Positions 17,306-26,083 of a DNA stretch of 64,000 bases are shown here, piece by piece; positions within the stretch are counted from its first letter, which is position 1, and every line of letters starts with the position of its first letter. This DNA comes from Microbacterium sp. zg-Y1090 (GTDB lineage Bacteria; Actinomycetota; Actinomycetes; Actinomycetales; Microbacteriaceae), in contig NZ_CP126742.1 of assembly GCF_030246945.1 (NCBI RefSeq), forward strand, positions 2,480,001 to 2,544,000, given 5' to 3'. The position numbers and the translations under genes were made by a program. The notes beneath the pieces are model-generated. The model ran no database searches. It was given only the letters and a program-made list of their open reading frames with translations, and was not told the DNA's origin.

Positions 17306-18502
17306 GTGAGCTCTTCACCTGCGCGGCCGCCGTCGGATGACGCCGGCTGGCGTGCTCGGTGGGACGACTCCGCGCTGCGGGGGCGACTCGACGAGCCCCT
17401 CGACCGCGCGAACAAGCTCACACGCCGCACACTGAAGGCGTTCCCCGTGCGGGTGTGGCGGCATTTCCTGCGGCACAACGGATTCCTCCTGGCGGCGAGC
17501 ATCAGCTACCAATCGCTGTTCTCGATCTTCGCCGCCCTGTACTTCGCGTTCGCCTTGGCGGGCGCGTGGCTCGGCTCGCGCGCACAGGCCGTGGCCGGGC
17601 TCATCACGATCGTCGACACCTACGTGCCCGACCTCATCTCCGCCGGCGGGGTCATCTCCCCCGACGAGGTCGAGGCCATCGCCCGCAGCAGCGGCGGCGT
17701 GCTCGCGGTCACGGGTGTCGTGGCCTTCCTCGTGGCGGTATGGACCGCGATCGGGTTCGTCACCTTCACCCGCCGCGCCGTGCGCGACATCTTCGGACTG
17801 CCCTTCGACGGGCGCAACTACTTCCTGCTGAAGGCGCGTGACCTCGTCGCGGCTCTGCTGTTCGGCGCCGCCCTGGTGGTGGGTGCGGGTCTGTCGAGCT
17901 TCGCCGCCGGCGCGCTGAACGTGCTGCTGGGCGCCCTCGACATCGGCGACACCTCCACCTGGGTGCAGGTGCTCAGCCGCGTGCTCTCCGTCGCCGTCGC
18001 CTTCGGCATCGCCGCGACCGCGATGGCGGGGCTGTTCCGCTTTCTCGCCGGGACTTCGCTGCCGTGGCGCACCATCTGGCCCGGCGCCCTGCTCGGCGGG
18101 GCGGGACTGGTGGTGCTGCAGCTGGGTGCCGGCACACTGCTGTCCTACACGCCGTCCAACCCGCTGCTGGTGACCTTCTCCGCGCTCATCGGCATGCTCC
18201 TGTGGTTCCGGCTGAACGGCGTGGTGATCCTGGTGGCCGCGTCGTGGATCGCCGTCGCCGCCGCCGACCACGAGATCCCGCTGACGCACCTGACCGATGC
18301 CGAGCGCCGCCGGCGTGAACTGGGCGCCCTGGCCATCGCGGCCGAGGTGCGCCTGCGCCGCGTGCGCGCCGAACGGGCCGCCGCCCCCTGGTGGCGGCGG
18401 TGGATCGCCGACCGGCGCGTGAGCGCGGCCCGGGCGGACCTGGCGCGCGCCCGCGCCGCGGTGCCCCCCGAGGACGAGCCCCGCCTGCTCACATTCGACT
18501 GA
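17306..18502 (+). CDS. YihY/BrkB family inner-membrane protein
   Basis: A 398-residue polytopic membrane protein of the YihY/virulence factor BrkB family (once misnamed ribonuclease BN). It has an N-terminal cytoplasmic stretch of ~55 residues, then six hydrophobic segments beginning FLLAASISYQSLFSIFAALY, which is the family's opening block, and FRLNGVVILVAASWIAVAA near the end. The C-terminal ~75 residues are charged and Arg/Ala-rich. The molecular function is unknown for the family. It is transcribed on its own from a leaderless promoter just after the sdh terminator. Confidence 0.85.
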   Translation: MSSSPARPPSDDAGWRARWDDSALRGRLDEPLDRANKLTRRTLKAFPVRVWRHFLRHNGFLLAASISYQSLFSIFAALYFAFALAGAWLGSRAQAVAGLITIVDTYVPDLISAGGVISPDEVEAIARSSGGVLAVTGVVAFLVAVWTAIGFVTFTRRAVRDIFGLPFDGRNYFLLKARDLVAALLFGAALVVGAGLSSFAAGALNVLLGALDIGDTSTWVQVLSRVLSVAVAFGIAATAMAGLFRFLAGTSLPWRTIWPGALLGGAGLVVLQLGAGTLLSYTPSNPLLVTFSALIGMLLWFRLNGVVILVAASWIAVAAADHEIPLTHLTDAERRRRELGALAIAAEVRLRRVRAERAAAPWWRRWIADRRVSAARADLARARAAVPPEDEPRLLTFD

Positions 18503-18536
18503 GCATCGGCCGTGCGGCGGTGTCCGCTCCCCCGAT

Positions 18537-18542
18537 TACGCT
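18537..18542 (+). promoter_or_regulatory. -10 of leaderless exonuclease III promoter
   Basis: TACGCT followed by seven bases and then the GTG at 18550. Confidence 0.6.
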
Positions 18543-18549
18543 TGCCGTC

Positions 18550-19401
18550 GTGCCCCGAACGATCCGCATCGCCTCCGTCAACGTCAACGGCATCCGTGCC
18601 GCCGTCCGCAAGGGCATGACGCCCTGGCTCGAAGACGCGGGAGTGGACGTCCTCACCCTGCAGGAGGTGCGGGCCGAGGCCGCGGACCTGGCCGCCGCCC
18701 TGCCGGGCTGGCACGTGGTCAACGACGAGGCACTGGCCAAGGGCCGCGCCGGTGTCGCGATCGCCGCCCGCGAGCCCCTCGACGTCTGGCGCACCGACCT
18801 CGGCGGCGACGACACCCTCGATGCGAAGGGCCGCTGGGTCGAGGCCGACATCGAGGTCGACGGCGAGCGGCTCACCGTCGTGAGCGCCTACGTCTTCACG
18901 GGGCAGGTCGACACCGACAAGCAGGTCGCGAAGTACGCGTTCCTCGACGCGATGGAGGCGCGGATGCCGCTCCTCGCCGCGGACGGCTCGCTCGCCGTCA
19001 TCACCGGGGACCTCAATGTCGGGCATCGGGAGCTCGACATCCGCAATTGGAAGGGCAACGTCAAGAAGGCCGGGTTCCTCCCGCGCGAGCGGGCGTACTT
19101 CGACCGGTTCACCGGGCCCGCCGGCGCCGAGGTGCGAGGCGTCGACGGATCGACGGGCACCGGCCTCGGCTGGATCGATGTGGGGCGCACCTTCCATGGC
19201 GAGGTCGACGGCCCGTACACGTGGTGGTCGAACCGCGGAAAGGCGTTCGACACCGACACCGGCTGGCGCATCGACTACCACCTCGCCTCCCCCGCCCTCG
19301 GGTCCCGGGTGGTGGACTACCGCGTCGTCCGCGCGCCCTCGTGGGACACCCGCTGGAGCGACCACGCGCCGGTGATCGCCGACTACACCCTCGGCGTCTG
19401 A
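18550..19401 (+). CDS. xth: exodeoxyribonuclease III
   Basis: A 283-residue AP endonuclease/3'-exonuclease of the EEP superfamily acting in base-excision repair. Family motifs: SVNVNGIRA with the metal-binding Asn near residue 11, LQEVRA with the catalytic Glu, TGDLNVGHRELDIRN with the Asp/Asn pair, and WSDHAPVIADY with the terminal Asp-His. The GTG at 18550 is chosen because it begins exactly where homology begins and has a -10 seven bases upstream. Longer in-frame readings enter the previous gene. Confidence 0.93.
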   Translation: MPRTIRIASVNVNGIRAAVRKGMTPWLEDAGVDVLTLQEVRAEAADLAAALPGWHVVNDEALAKGRAGVAIAAREPLDVWRTDLGGDDTLDAKGRWVEADIEVDGERLTVVSAYVFTGQVDTDKQVAKYAFLDAMEARMPLLAADGSLAVITGDLNVGHRELDIRNWKGNVKKAGFLPRERAYFDRFTGPAGAEVRGVDGSTGTGLGWIDVGRTFHGEVDGPYTWWSNRGKAFDTDTGWRIDYHLASPALGSRVVDYRVVRAPSWDTRWSDHAPVIADYTLGV

Positions 19402-19435
19402 GCCCGGCACGGCGAGGGCGGTGGCATCCGCTCTC

Positions 19436-20452
<1,017 letters not shown>

Positions 20453-20566
20453 GGTCCCGGCGGGCCACCCCGTCGCTTCCCACCGCAGGGCACCGGCGCG
20501 CTCGGCGTCGGCCGGTCCGCATGACCGACGCCGGCCGGGCGGGCGCGCGCCGCGTTCCGGGGGGGC

Positions 20567-20654
20567 GCGTGCACAACGTCGCCGAACCGGCTGCGAGGGC
20601 CCGTCGACAGCCACCGCAGGCCGGCGCACCGACGCGATCACCGTCGTTGTGCGC
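20567..20654. repeat. 88-bp inverted-repeat element, copy 1 (degenerate)
   Basis: The left end GCGTGCACAACGTCGCC is intact. The right end, GTTGTGCGC at 20646-20654, matches the right ends of the copies near 50.7 kb, but the inner bases have drifted (GTC for GAC). The spacing equals that of the other copies. It lies between trpS and the SDR gene. Confidence 0.65.
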
Positions 20655-20735
20655 GGCCCAGGCCTTGTCCGAGGCCGCACCCAGGGGCAGGATCGGACAA
20701 TCGCGCGACGCGGTGCCACCCTCCGAGGAGCAGCC

Positions 20736-21619
20736 ATGCCCGAGAAGAAGCCCTGGACCACCGGACGTCTCGATGGCAGGATCGCCGTGGTCACCGGGGC
20801 GGCGCGCGGAATCGGCGCGGCCGCCGCAGTCGCCCTCGCACGGGCGGGCGCCGACGTTGTCGGGATCGACATCATCGCCGTGGTCAGCCGCGCCGACGAC
20901 TTCCCGCCCGCGACCCAGGGGGAACTGGACGACACCGGCGCCCGGGTGCGCGATGCCGGCACGCGCTGCTGGGCATCGTCGCCGATCACCGCGACATCGG
21001 CGCGCTCCGCGACGTCGCGACCGAGGTCGAGACGACCTGGGGCGGCGTGGACATCGTCTTCGCGAACGCCGGCATCCAGGCTTTCAAGCCCATTCTCGAG
21101 ATGGCGGACGCCGACTGGCACGACCAGATCGACAACAACCTCACCGGCACTGCGAACATGCTGCGCGTCTTCGCGCCGCTGCTGGTGCGCCGCGGAGGGG
21201 GGCGGATCATCGTGACGTCGTCGACGCAGGGCCAGCACGGCACCAAGTGGGGGTCGGCCTACTCGGCGTCGAAGTGGGGCATCATCGGGCTGATGAAGTC
21301 CGCGGCGCTGGAGCTCGGAGCCCACGGCATCACGGTGAACGCCGTGATCCCGGGCCTCGTCGACACGGCGCTCACGCGCCATGAGGACCGGTACGCGCAG
21401 GCGATCGCCGTCTCGGGGTCGTCGCCGTCGGGCGATGTCGCCGACGACGAGGCGACCGCCCGCCGGATGCTGGCTGCCAAGAGCCCCATGGGCCTGCCCT
21501 GGATCGAGCCGGAGGACGTCGCGCCGCTCGTGGTGTTCCTCGCGTCGGACGAAGCGCGGCTGATCAGCGGGACCTCGCTCGCGGTCACGGCCGGGGACAG
21601 CGCGAACGTCACCGCCTGA
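20736..21619 (+). pseudogene. SDR family oxidoreductase, frameshifted
   Basis: A classical short-chain dehydrogenase split by one missing base. The first part runs from ATG 20736 (GAGGAG upstream) through TGAARGIG to about 20966. The second frame picks up at about 20969 with LGIVADHRD and continues through FANAGIQ, TSSTQGQ, YSASKWG (the YxxxK pair) and the C-terminus at 21619. Total length is 884 bp, two more than a multiple of three, as expected for a single deletion near CGCTGCTGGGC. All catalytic motifs survive, so the loss is recent, or it is a sequencing error. The sequence resembles mycofactocin-associated SDRs. No partner gene is adjacent. Confidence 0.8.
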
Positions 21620-21644
21620 CCCGCGCGGCGGGTGTCACGCCGAG

Positions 21645-21733
21645 GCGTGCACAACGTCGCGGATCCGGCGCGCCGCCGGGCTACGGCGCGCGTGTGCTGC
21701 GCCGGCGGGGACGGGTGGCGACGTTGTGCACGC
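21645..21733. repeat. 89-bp inverted-repeat element, copy 2 (best preserved)
   Basis: Ends are perfect 16-bp inverted repeats: GCGTGCACAACGTCGC and its complement GCGACGTTGTGCACGC. The interior is very GC-rich and can pair further. It lies between the convergent SDR and DUF559 genes, and its right half forms the last 16 codons plus stop of the latter. No clear target-site duplication is visible. Confidence 0.85.
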
Positions 21734-22592
21734 GACGCAGCGGCGCCCCGTGCGCCATCACGTCACGGAGGGCGGCGATCACCTCGTCCGGCCGGTGGAT
21801 GACGTCCTCCGCAATCGGTCGCAGCGTGACGTAGCCCAGGCGCGCGGCCTGGAGGTCGCGCCGGCGGTCGCGACGTCCCTCGAGCCATCCGCCGTGGAAC
21901 TGCGCGCTGTCGCACTCGATGATGAGCCAGCCGTCGACGACGAGGTCCACCCGGCCCACGCCCGGGATGAGGACCTGCACCTCGACCTGCCACCCCTGGG
22001 CGCGCAGCATCAGACGCAGCAGCGTCTCGATGCCCGACTCCGCGCGCCGGTCGAGGTGGGCGCGCAGGATGCCGAAGCGTCGCGGCAGCAGCCGGAACAC
22101 GTCCGCGATGCCCGCCTCGTCCACCCGACCCTGGTGCCATGCGCTGTCCAGGGTGGCGATGGCCGCCCGCGGGGGCTGGCACCGGCATGCCTGCGCGAGG
22201 GCCTCGATGAGCGGTGCGGCGAGCGCATCGGACGCCGCCGCTGTGCACCGCCAGTGGCGCTCCAGCCCGTCGCGACGCGGCGGGAGACGGGTGGCGCCGT
22301 AGTCCATCTGGACGTGCGTGGCGGTCGCGTCGAGCACGAAGACGCCCCAGGCCGCCAGCAGCGAGAGGCAGTCGAGGCGGCCGCCCTCACGGGCCGCGAG
22401 CAGGAAGGCGGGCGGACAGTCACCGGGCACATACGTTCCGCGTCGCACGCGAATCAGCGCGCCGCCCGCGACTGCTGAGTCGATCCGGCGGCGCGGCACC
22501 CCGCCGGCGCGCAGCATCGCGTAGCTGACGGTGGTCGGCGAGGTGCCGACGACGGGGGTCGGGATCACCCTCCCACTGTGTCGCGGCGGCAT
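21681..22592 (-). CDS. AbiEi-like N-domain plus DUF559-type endonuclease
   Basis: A 303-residue protein. The N-terminal ~60 residues (TTVSYAMLRAGGVPRRRI then GGALIRVRRGTYV) look like the winged-helix AbiEi antitoxin domain. The C-terminal third (ESGIETLLRLMLRAQGW, then VDLVVDGWLIIECDS, then RDLQAARLGYVTLR) matches the DUF559/Vsr-like PD-(D/E)XK nuclease fold, with Glu, Asp and Glu-Cys-Asp as likely metal ligands. The ATG at 22592 has GAAGGA upstream. The last 16 residues, starting VHNVATRP, are encoded by an inverted-repeat element, so the stop has been supplied by the repeat. Further copies lie just upstream of the gene. The function is unproven. Confidence 0.75.
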   Translation of the reverse strand: MPPRHSGRVIPTPVVGTSPTTVSYAMLRAGGVPRRRIDSAVAGGALIRVRRGTYVPGDCPPAFLLAAREGGRLDCLSLLAAWGVFVLDATATHVQMDYGATRLPPRRDGLERHWRCTAAASDALAAPLIEALAQACRCQPPRAAIATLDSAWHQGRVDEAGIADVFRLLPRRFGILRAHLDRRAESGIETLLRLMLRAQGWQVEVQVLIPGVGRVDLVVDGWLIIECDSAQFHGGWLEGRRDRRRDLQAARLGYVTLRPIAEDVIHRPDEVIAALRDVMAHGAPLRRVHNVATRPRRRSTRAP

Positions 22593-22730
22593 CGCCGTCC
22601 TTCGGCGATCGGCTGGTCCGTGGACAGCTGCCCGTGTTGCCAGGCCTGGGGAGGAGGCGCCGCGGCCGGCGCGCGCGGCGGCGGGCGTGCAGAATGTCGC
22701 GACCGTCGCGGGGCACGACGGACACCACCG

Positions 22731-22817
22731 GGGCACAACGTCGCGGGATCGGGGCGCAGGGCCGTGAACGCGTCAGGGACCGCCCCGGTGCGGGCGGGGT
22801 GGCGACGTTGTGCACGC
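22731..22817. repeat. 87-bp inverted-repeat element, copy 3
   Basis: Left end GGGCACAACGTCGC and right end GCGACGTTGTGCACGC, near-perfect inverted repeats. The bases next to each end (CGTCGCGG..ATC inside the left, GGTGGCG inside the right) match copy 2. Confidence 0.8.
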
Positions 22818-22843
22818 CGCTCGGGGCGCGCGGCGGCGGAGTG

Positions 22844-22857
22844 GCGACGTTGTGCAC
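22844..22857. repeat. isolated right end of the inverted-repeat element
   Basis: GCGACGTTGTGCAC, 42 bp after the right end of copy 3 begins, with no left end of its own. This parallels the right-half duplication seen at 50726-50770. Confidence 0.7.
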
Positions 22858-22890
22858 GGACAGCCACGACAACGGCCTGTCAAGCGCGGC

Positions 22891-22940
22891 GGGCCTCGGC
22901 GGGCCTCGGCGGGCCGCGGCGGGCCGCGGCGGGCCGCGGC
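22891..22940. repeat. five tandem decamers
   Basis: GGGCCTCGGC twice, then GGGCCGCGGC three times, without gaps. A likely variable-number tandem repeat. Confidence 0.85.
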
Positions 22941-23050
22941 GGGCGGCGGGCTGCCATGTGCGGGCGGCGGTGGGTGCGGGCGGCAGTGGGCGCGGGCGGG
23001 GCGCGCGGCGGCGCAGGGCGGCGGCGGAAGGCGGACGGCCGCGACGGAGT

Positions 23051-23056
23051 TAGGCT
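23051..23056 (+). promoter_or_regulatory. -10 of leaderless GNAT promoter
   Basis: TAGGCT. The first ATG (23060) is three bases downstream and the second (23063) six. The usual spacing favours the second as transcription and translation start. Confidence 0.55.
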
Positions 23057-23062
23057 CGAATG

Positions 23063-23626
23063 ATGCAACCCGTCAGTCTCCGCACGTCCCGCCTCGAGCT
23101 GTCGCTCCCGACCCCGGCCGATGCCGACGCCGTGACGGAGGCCGCGCAGGACCCCGAGGTGCCGCGGTGGACCACCCTCCCCTCCCCCTACACCCGCACG
23201 CACGCCGATGACTTCATCGCTCTGGCCGCCCAGTGGTGGGAGGACGAGACCGAGCTCACGTGGGCGATCCGCCACGACGGGCAGTGGATCGGCATGATCG
23301 GCCTGCAGCACCTGCGCCCCGGCGGCGACGCCGAGATCGGCTTCTGGATGGCCGCCGGCGCACGCGGCCAGGGCTACCTCGGCGAGGCGGCCCGCGCGGT
23401 GATCGACTTCTCCTTCGGTGAGGCGCTGCGCCTGCAGCGGGTGGAGTGGCAGGCGATCGTCGGCAACATCCCCTCCGCGCGCACCGCGCGCTCGCTCGGG
23501 TTCCGCTACGAGGGCCTGATGCGCCAGAAGCTCGTCGACCCGCGCGGGCGCCACGACGGCTGGGTCGCCGGTCTCCTCCCCACCGACGACCGCACCCCCG
23601 TGGACTGGCCGATCCTGGCGGTCTGA
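23063..23626 (+). CDS. GNAT family N-acetyltransferase (RimJ/RimL-like)
   Basis: A 187-residue acetyltransferase of the RimJ/RimL subgroup, which acetylates ribosomal protein N-termini or small amines using acetyl-CoA. The acceptor-side strand pair is WAIRHDGQWIGMIGL. The acetyl-CoA loop is GARGQGYLGEA near residues 95-105 (pattern RGxGxxxEA). NIPSARTARSLGFRYEG is the conserved C-terminal helix. Of two adjacent ATGs the second is preferred from the -10 position. A single gene; the substrate is unknown. Confidence 0.85.
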   Translation: MQPVSLRTSRLELSLPTPADADAVTEAAQDPEVPRWTTLPSPYTRTHADDFIALAAQWWEDETELTWAIRHDGQWIGMIGLQHLRPGGDAEIGFWMAAGARGQGYLGEAARAVIDFSFGEALRLQRVEWQAIVGNIPSARTARSLGFRYEGLMRQKLVDPRGRHDGWVAGLLPTDDRTPVDWPILAV

Positions 23627-23651
23627 CCGCCGCGGTGCCGGCGGTTCGTGC

Positions 23652-23657
23652 CAGGAT
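23652..23657 (+). promoter_or_regulatory. possible -10 of leaderless Fpg/Nei promoter
   Basis: CAGGAT followed by six bases and ATG 23664. The first base departs from TANNNT, so this is weaker than the others. Confidence 0.4.
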
Positions 23658-23663
23658 GCCGGT

Positions 23664-24539
23664 ATGCCCGAGATGCCGGAGGTGCAGGGACTGGTCGACT
23701 TCCTCGGCGAGCGCACACGCGGCCTGCGCGTGACGACCGCACGCGTGGCGAGCATCGCCGCGCTGAAGACCTATGACCCTCCGGTCGACGCGCTCGTCGG
23801 CGCGGGGATCGAGACGGCGGCACGGCACGGGAAGTTCATCGACCTCGCCGCCCGCACCGATGCCGGCGAAGCGCTGCACCTCGTGTTCCACCTGGCCAAA
23901 GCCGGGTGGCTGCGGTGGTACGACGCCCTGCCCGCCACGGTGATCAAGCCGGGCCGCACCCCGATCGCGCTGCGCATCGGCTTCGACGACGGCTCGGGCT
24001 TCGACCTCACCGAGGCCGGCACCAAGAAGTCGCTCGCCGTGTACGTCGTGCGCGACCCCGCCGAGGTGCCCGGCATCGCCCGTCTCGGCCCCGACCCGCT
24101 CGCGCCGGGATTCGACCGCGACGCGTTGGCCGGCCTGCTCGCGGGCCGCCGCACCCAGATCAAGGGGGTGCTGCGCGACCAGTCGATCATCGCCGGCATC
24201 GGCAACGCCTACTCGGACGAGATCCTCCACGCCGCACGCATGTCGCCGTACGCCCTCGCGGCCGGCCTCGATGACGGTGAGGTCGACCGGCTGTTCGCGG
24301 CACTGCGCGACACCCTCGCCGAAGCACTCGCCGCGGCATCGGGCAAGCCCCCGGCGGACCTGAAGGATGCCAAGCGCCGCGGCATGCGGGTGCATGGGCG
24401 GCGGGGCGAGGCGTGCCCCGTGTGCGGAGACGAGGTGCGGTCGGTCTTCTTCGCCGACAACTCCCTGGAGTACTGCGCCACCTGCCAGACCGGCGGCAAG
24501 GTGCTCGCCGACCGCCGCCTGTCACGCCTGCTGAAGTAG
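23664..24539 (+). CDS. Fpg/Nei family DNA glycosylase
   Basis: A 291-residue base-excision repair glycosylase/AP lyase. The N-terminal MPEMPEVQG gives the catalytic Pro2/Glu3 after Met removal. HGKFIDL carries the conserved beta-lyase-side Lys. IIAGIGNAYSDEILHAA is the helix-two-turn-helix block. A C-terminal zinc finger reads CPVCG, about 18 residues, then CATCQ. Which of Fpg (8-oxoguanine) or Nei (oxidised pyrimidines) it acts like cannot be settled. It converges with glpK with two bases between the stops. Confidence 0.88.
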   Translation: MPEMPEVQGLVDFLGERTRGLRVTTARVASIAALKTYDPPVDALVGAGIETAARHGKFIDLAARTDAGEALHLVFHLAKAGWLRWYDALPATVIKPGRTPIALRIGFDDGSGFDLTEAGTKKSLAVYVVRDPAEVPGIARLGPDPLAPGFDRDALAGLLAGRRTQIKGVLRDQSIIAGIGNAYSDEILHAARMSPYALAAGLDDGEVDRLFAALRDTLAEALAAASGKPPADLKDAKRRGMRVHGRRGEACPVCGDEVRSVFFADNSLEYCATCQTGGKVLADRRLSRLLK

Positions 24540-24541
24540 CG

Positions 24542-26083
24542 CTACTGGTCGGTGCCCATGAGGATGCGGGCGTCCTCGTCGACCCAGTCGAACGACTTCG
24601 TCACCGCCTTGCGCCACAGCCGGTAGCGGCGTTCGCTCTCGTCCCGGTCCATGCGCGGCTCGAAGCGCGCGTCTTCGCGCCACTGCTGACGCAGCTCGTC
24701 CTCATCGGCCCACACGCCGGTCGCCAGCCCGGCCGCGTACGCGGCGCCGAGCGCGGTGGTCTCGACGATGCGGGGCCGCACCACGGGGATGCCGAGGATG
24801 TCGGCCTGGAACTGCATGAGCAGGTCGTTGCGGGTCATGCCCCCGTCCACCCGCAGCTCCGTCAGCGGCGCACCGGTGTCGGCGACGACCGCCTCGACGA
24901 TGTCGCGGGTCTGGAAGGCGGTGGATTCCAGCGCCGCGCGGGCGATGTGCGCACGGGTGACGTAGCGGGTCATCCCCACCAGAGCGCCGCGGGCGTCGGG
25001 GCGCCAGTACGGCGCGAACAGCCCCGAGAACGCCGGCACGAAGTAGGCGCCGCCGGCGTTGTCGACGGTGGCGGCGAGCGTTTCGACGTCTTGCGAGCGC
25101 GCGATGATCCCGAGGTTGTCGCGCAGCCACTGCACGAGCGATCCGGTGACCGCGATCGACCCTTCGAGCGCGTAGTGGGCCGGCTCGTCACCCCGGCGAT
25201 ACGCGACCGTCGTGATGAGTCCGTGCTGCGAGCGCACGAGCTCGTCACCGGTGTTGACGAGCAGGAAGTTGCCGGTGCCGTAGGTGTTCTTCGACTCCCC
25301 CGCGCCGAACGCCGCCTGGCCGAAGGTCGCGGCCTGCTGGTCTCCGAGGATGCCGGCGATGGGGACCCCGCGTGCCACGCCGGGCACGGCGACCTCGCCC
25401 ACCACCTGCGACGACGAGCGGATCTCGGGCAGCATCGCGCGCGGGATGTCCCAGACGGCGAGCAGCTCGTCGGACCAGTCGAGCGTGCGCAGGTCCATCA
25501 GCAGCGTGCGGCTGGCGTTGGTGACGTCGGTGACGTGGATGCCGCCACGGCTGCCGCCGGTGAGGTTCCAGATCACCCAGGTGTCGGGGGTGCCGAAGAG
25601 CACCTCGCCGGCCTCGGCGGCGGCGCGAGCCCCCGGGACGGCATCGAGGATCCACGCGATCTTCGACGCGGAGAAGTAGGTCGCCAGCGGCAAGCCGGTC
25701 TGCTCGGCGAACCGCAGGCCGCCGGCATCCGACTGCGCCGCGAGCTCGTCGATGCGCCGCTGGGTGCGGGTGTCCTGCCAGACGATCGCGTTCGCGATCG
25801 GCCGGCCGGTGCGGCGGTCCCAGAGCATGGTGGTCTCGCGCTGGTTGGTGATGCCGATCGCGGCGACCTCGCTCGCCGCCAGCCCGGCGCGGGCGACAGC
25901 CGAGGAGAGCACCCACTCGGTGTTGGTCCAGATCTCGACCGGGTCGTGCTCCACCCAGCCGGCCCGAGGGAAGATCTGCTCGTGCTCCCGCTGCGCCGTG
26001 GCGACGATCGAGCCGGCGGAGTCGAAGACGATCGCGCGCGTCGACGTGGTGCCCTGATCGATCGCGATGACGTGATCGGCCAT
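24542..26083 (-). CDS. glpK: glycerol kinase
   Basis: A 513-residue FGGY-family kinase phosphorylating glycerol to glycerol-3-phosphate. The N-terminal phosphate loop is [20 protein letters not shown] carries the glycerol-binding Arg-Glu. [13 protein letters not shown] is the ATP-site signature, and [17 protein letters not shown] is the C-terminal FGGY block. Two adjacent ATGs (26086, 26083) follow GGAGG; the second has the more normal 4-base spacing and is chosen. Either overlaps the glpD stop, so kinase and dehydrogenase are coupled. Confidence 0.95.
   Translation of the reverse strand: MADHVIAIDQGTTSTRAIVFDSAGSIVATAQREHEQIFPRAGWVEHDPVEIWTNTEWVLSSAVARAGLAASEVAAIGITNQRETTMLWDRRTGRPIANAIVWQDTRTQRRIDELAAQSDAGGLRFAEQTGLPLATYFSASKIAWILDAVPGARAAAEAGEVLFGTPDTWVIWNLTGGSRGGIHVTDVTNASRTLLMDLRTLDWSDELLAVWDIPRAMLPEIRSSSQVVGEVAVPGVARGVPIAGILGDQQAATFGQAAFGAGESKNTYGTGNFLLVNTGDELVRSQHGLITTVAYRRGDEPAHYALEGSIAVTGSLVQWLRDNLGIIARSQDVETLAATVDNAGGAYFVPAFSGLFAPYWRPDARGALVGMTRYVTRAHIARAALESTAFQTRDIVEAVVADTGAPLTELRVDGGMTRNDLLMQFQADILGIPVVRPRIVETTALGAAYAAGLATGVWADEDELRQQWREDARFEPRMDRDESERRYRLWRKAVTKSFDWVDEDARILMGTDQ

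Larger units (their letters stand above)
22593..23050. other. repeat-rich intergenic region, no gene
   Basis: Extremely GC-rich DNA between the divergent DUF559 and GNAT genes. It holds one whole inverted-repeat element (22731-22817), an isolated left end GCGTGCAGAATGTCGC (22685-22700), an isolated right end (22844-22857) and a decamer tandem repeat (22891-22940). Open frames here read VHNVA because of the repeats and are not genes. Confidence 0.8.

Noticed and set aside
21645..21733. Element copy 2 as a plain bidirectional terminator only.
   Set aside because: It lies between convergent genes and may terminate, but other copies lie upstream of divergent genes, and constant length with matching ends argues for a repeat family.
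22420..22872. Minus-strand open frame with repeated VHNVAT in its product.
   Set aside because: The motif is the translated inverted-repeat element; there is no ribosome-binding site and no conserved domain.
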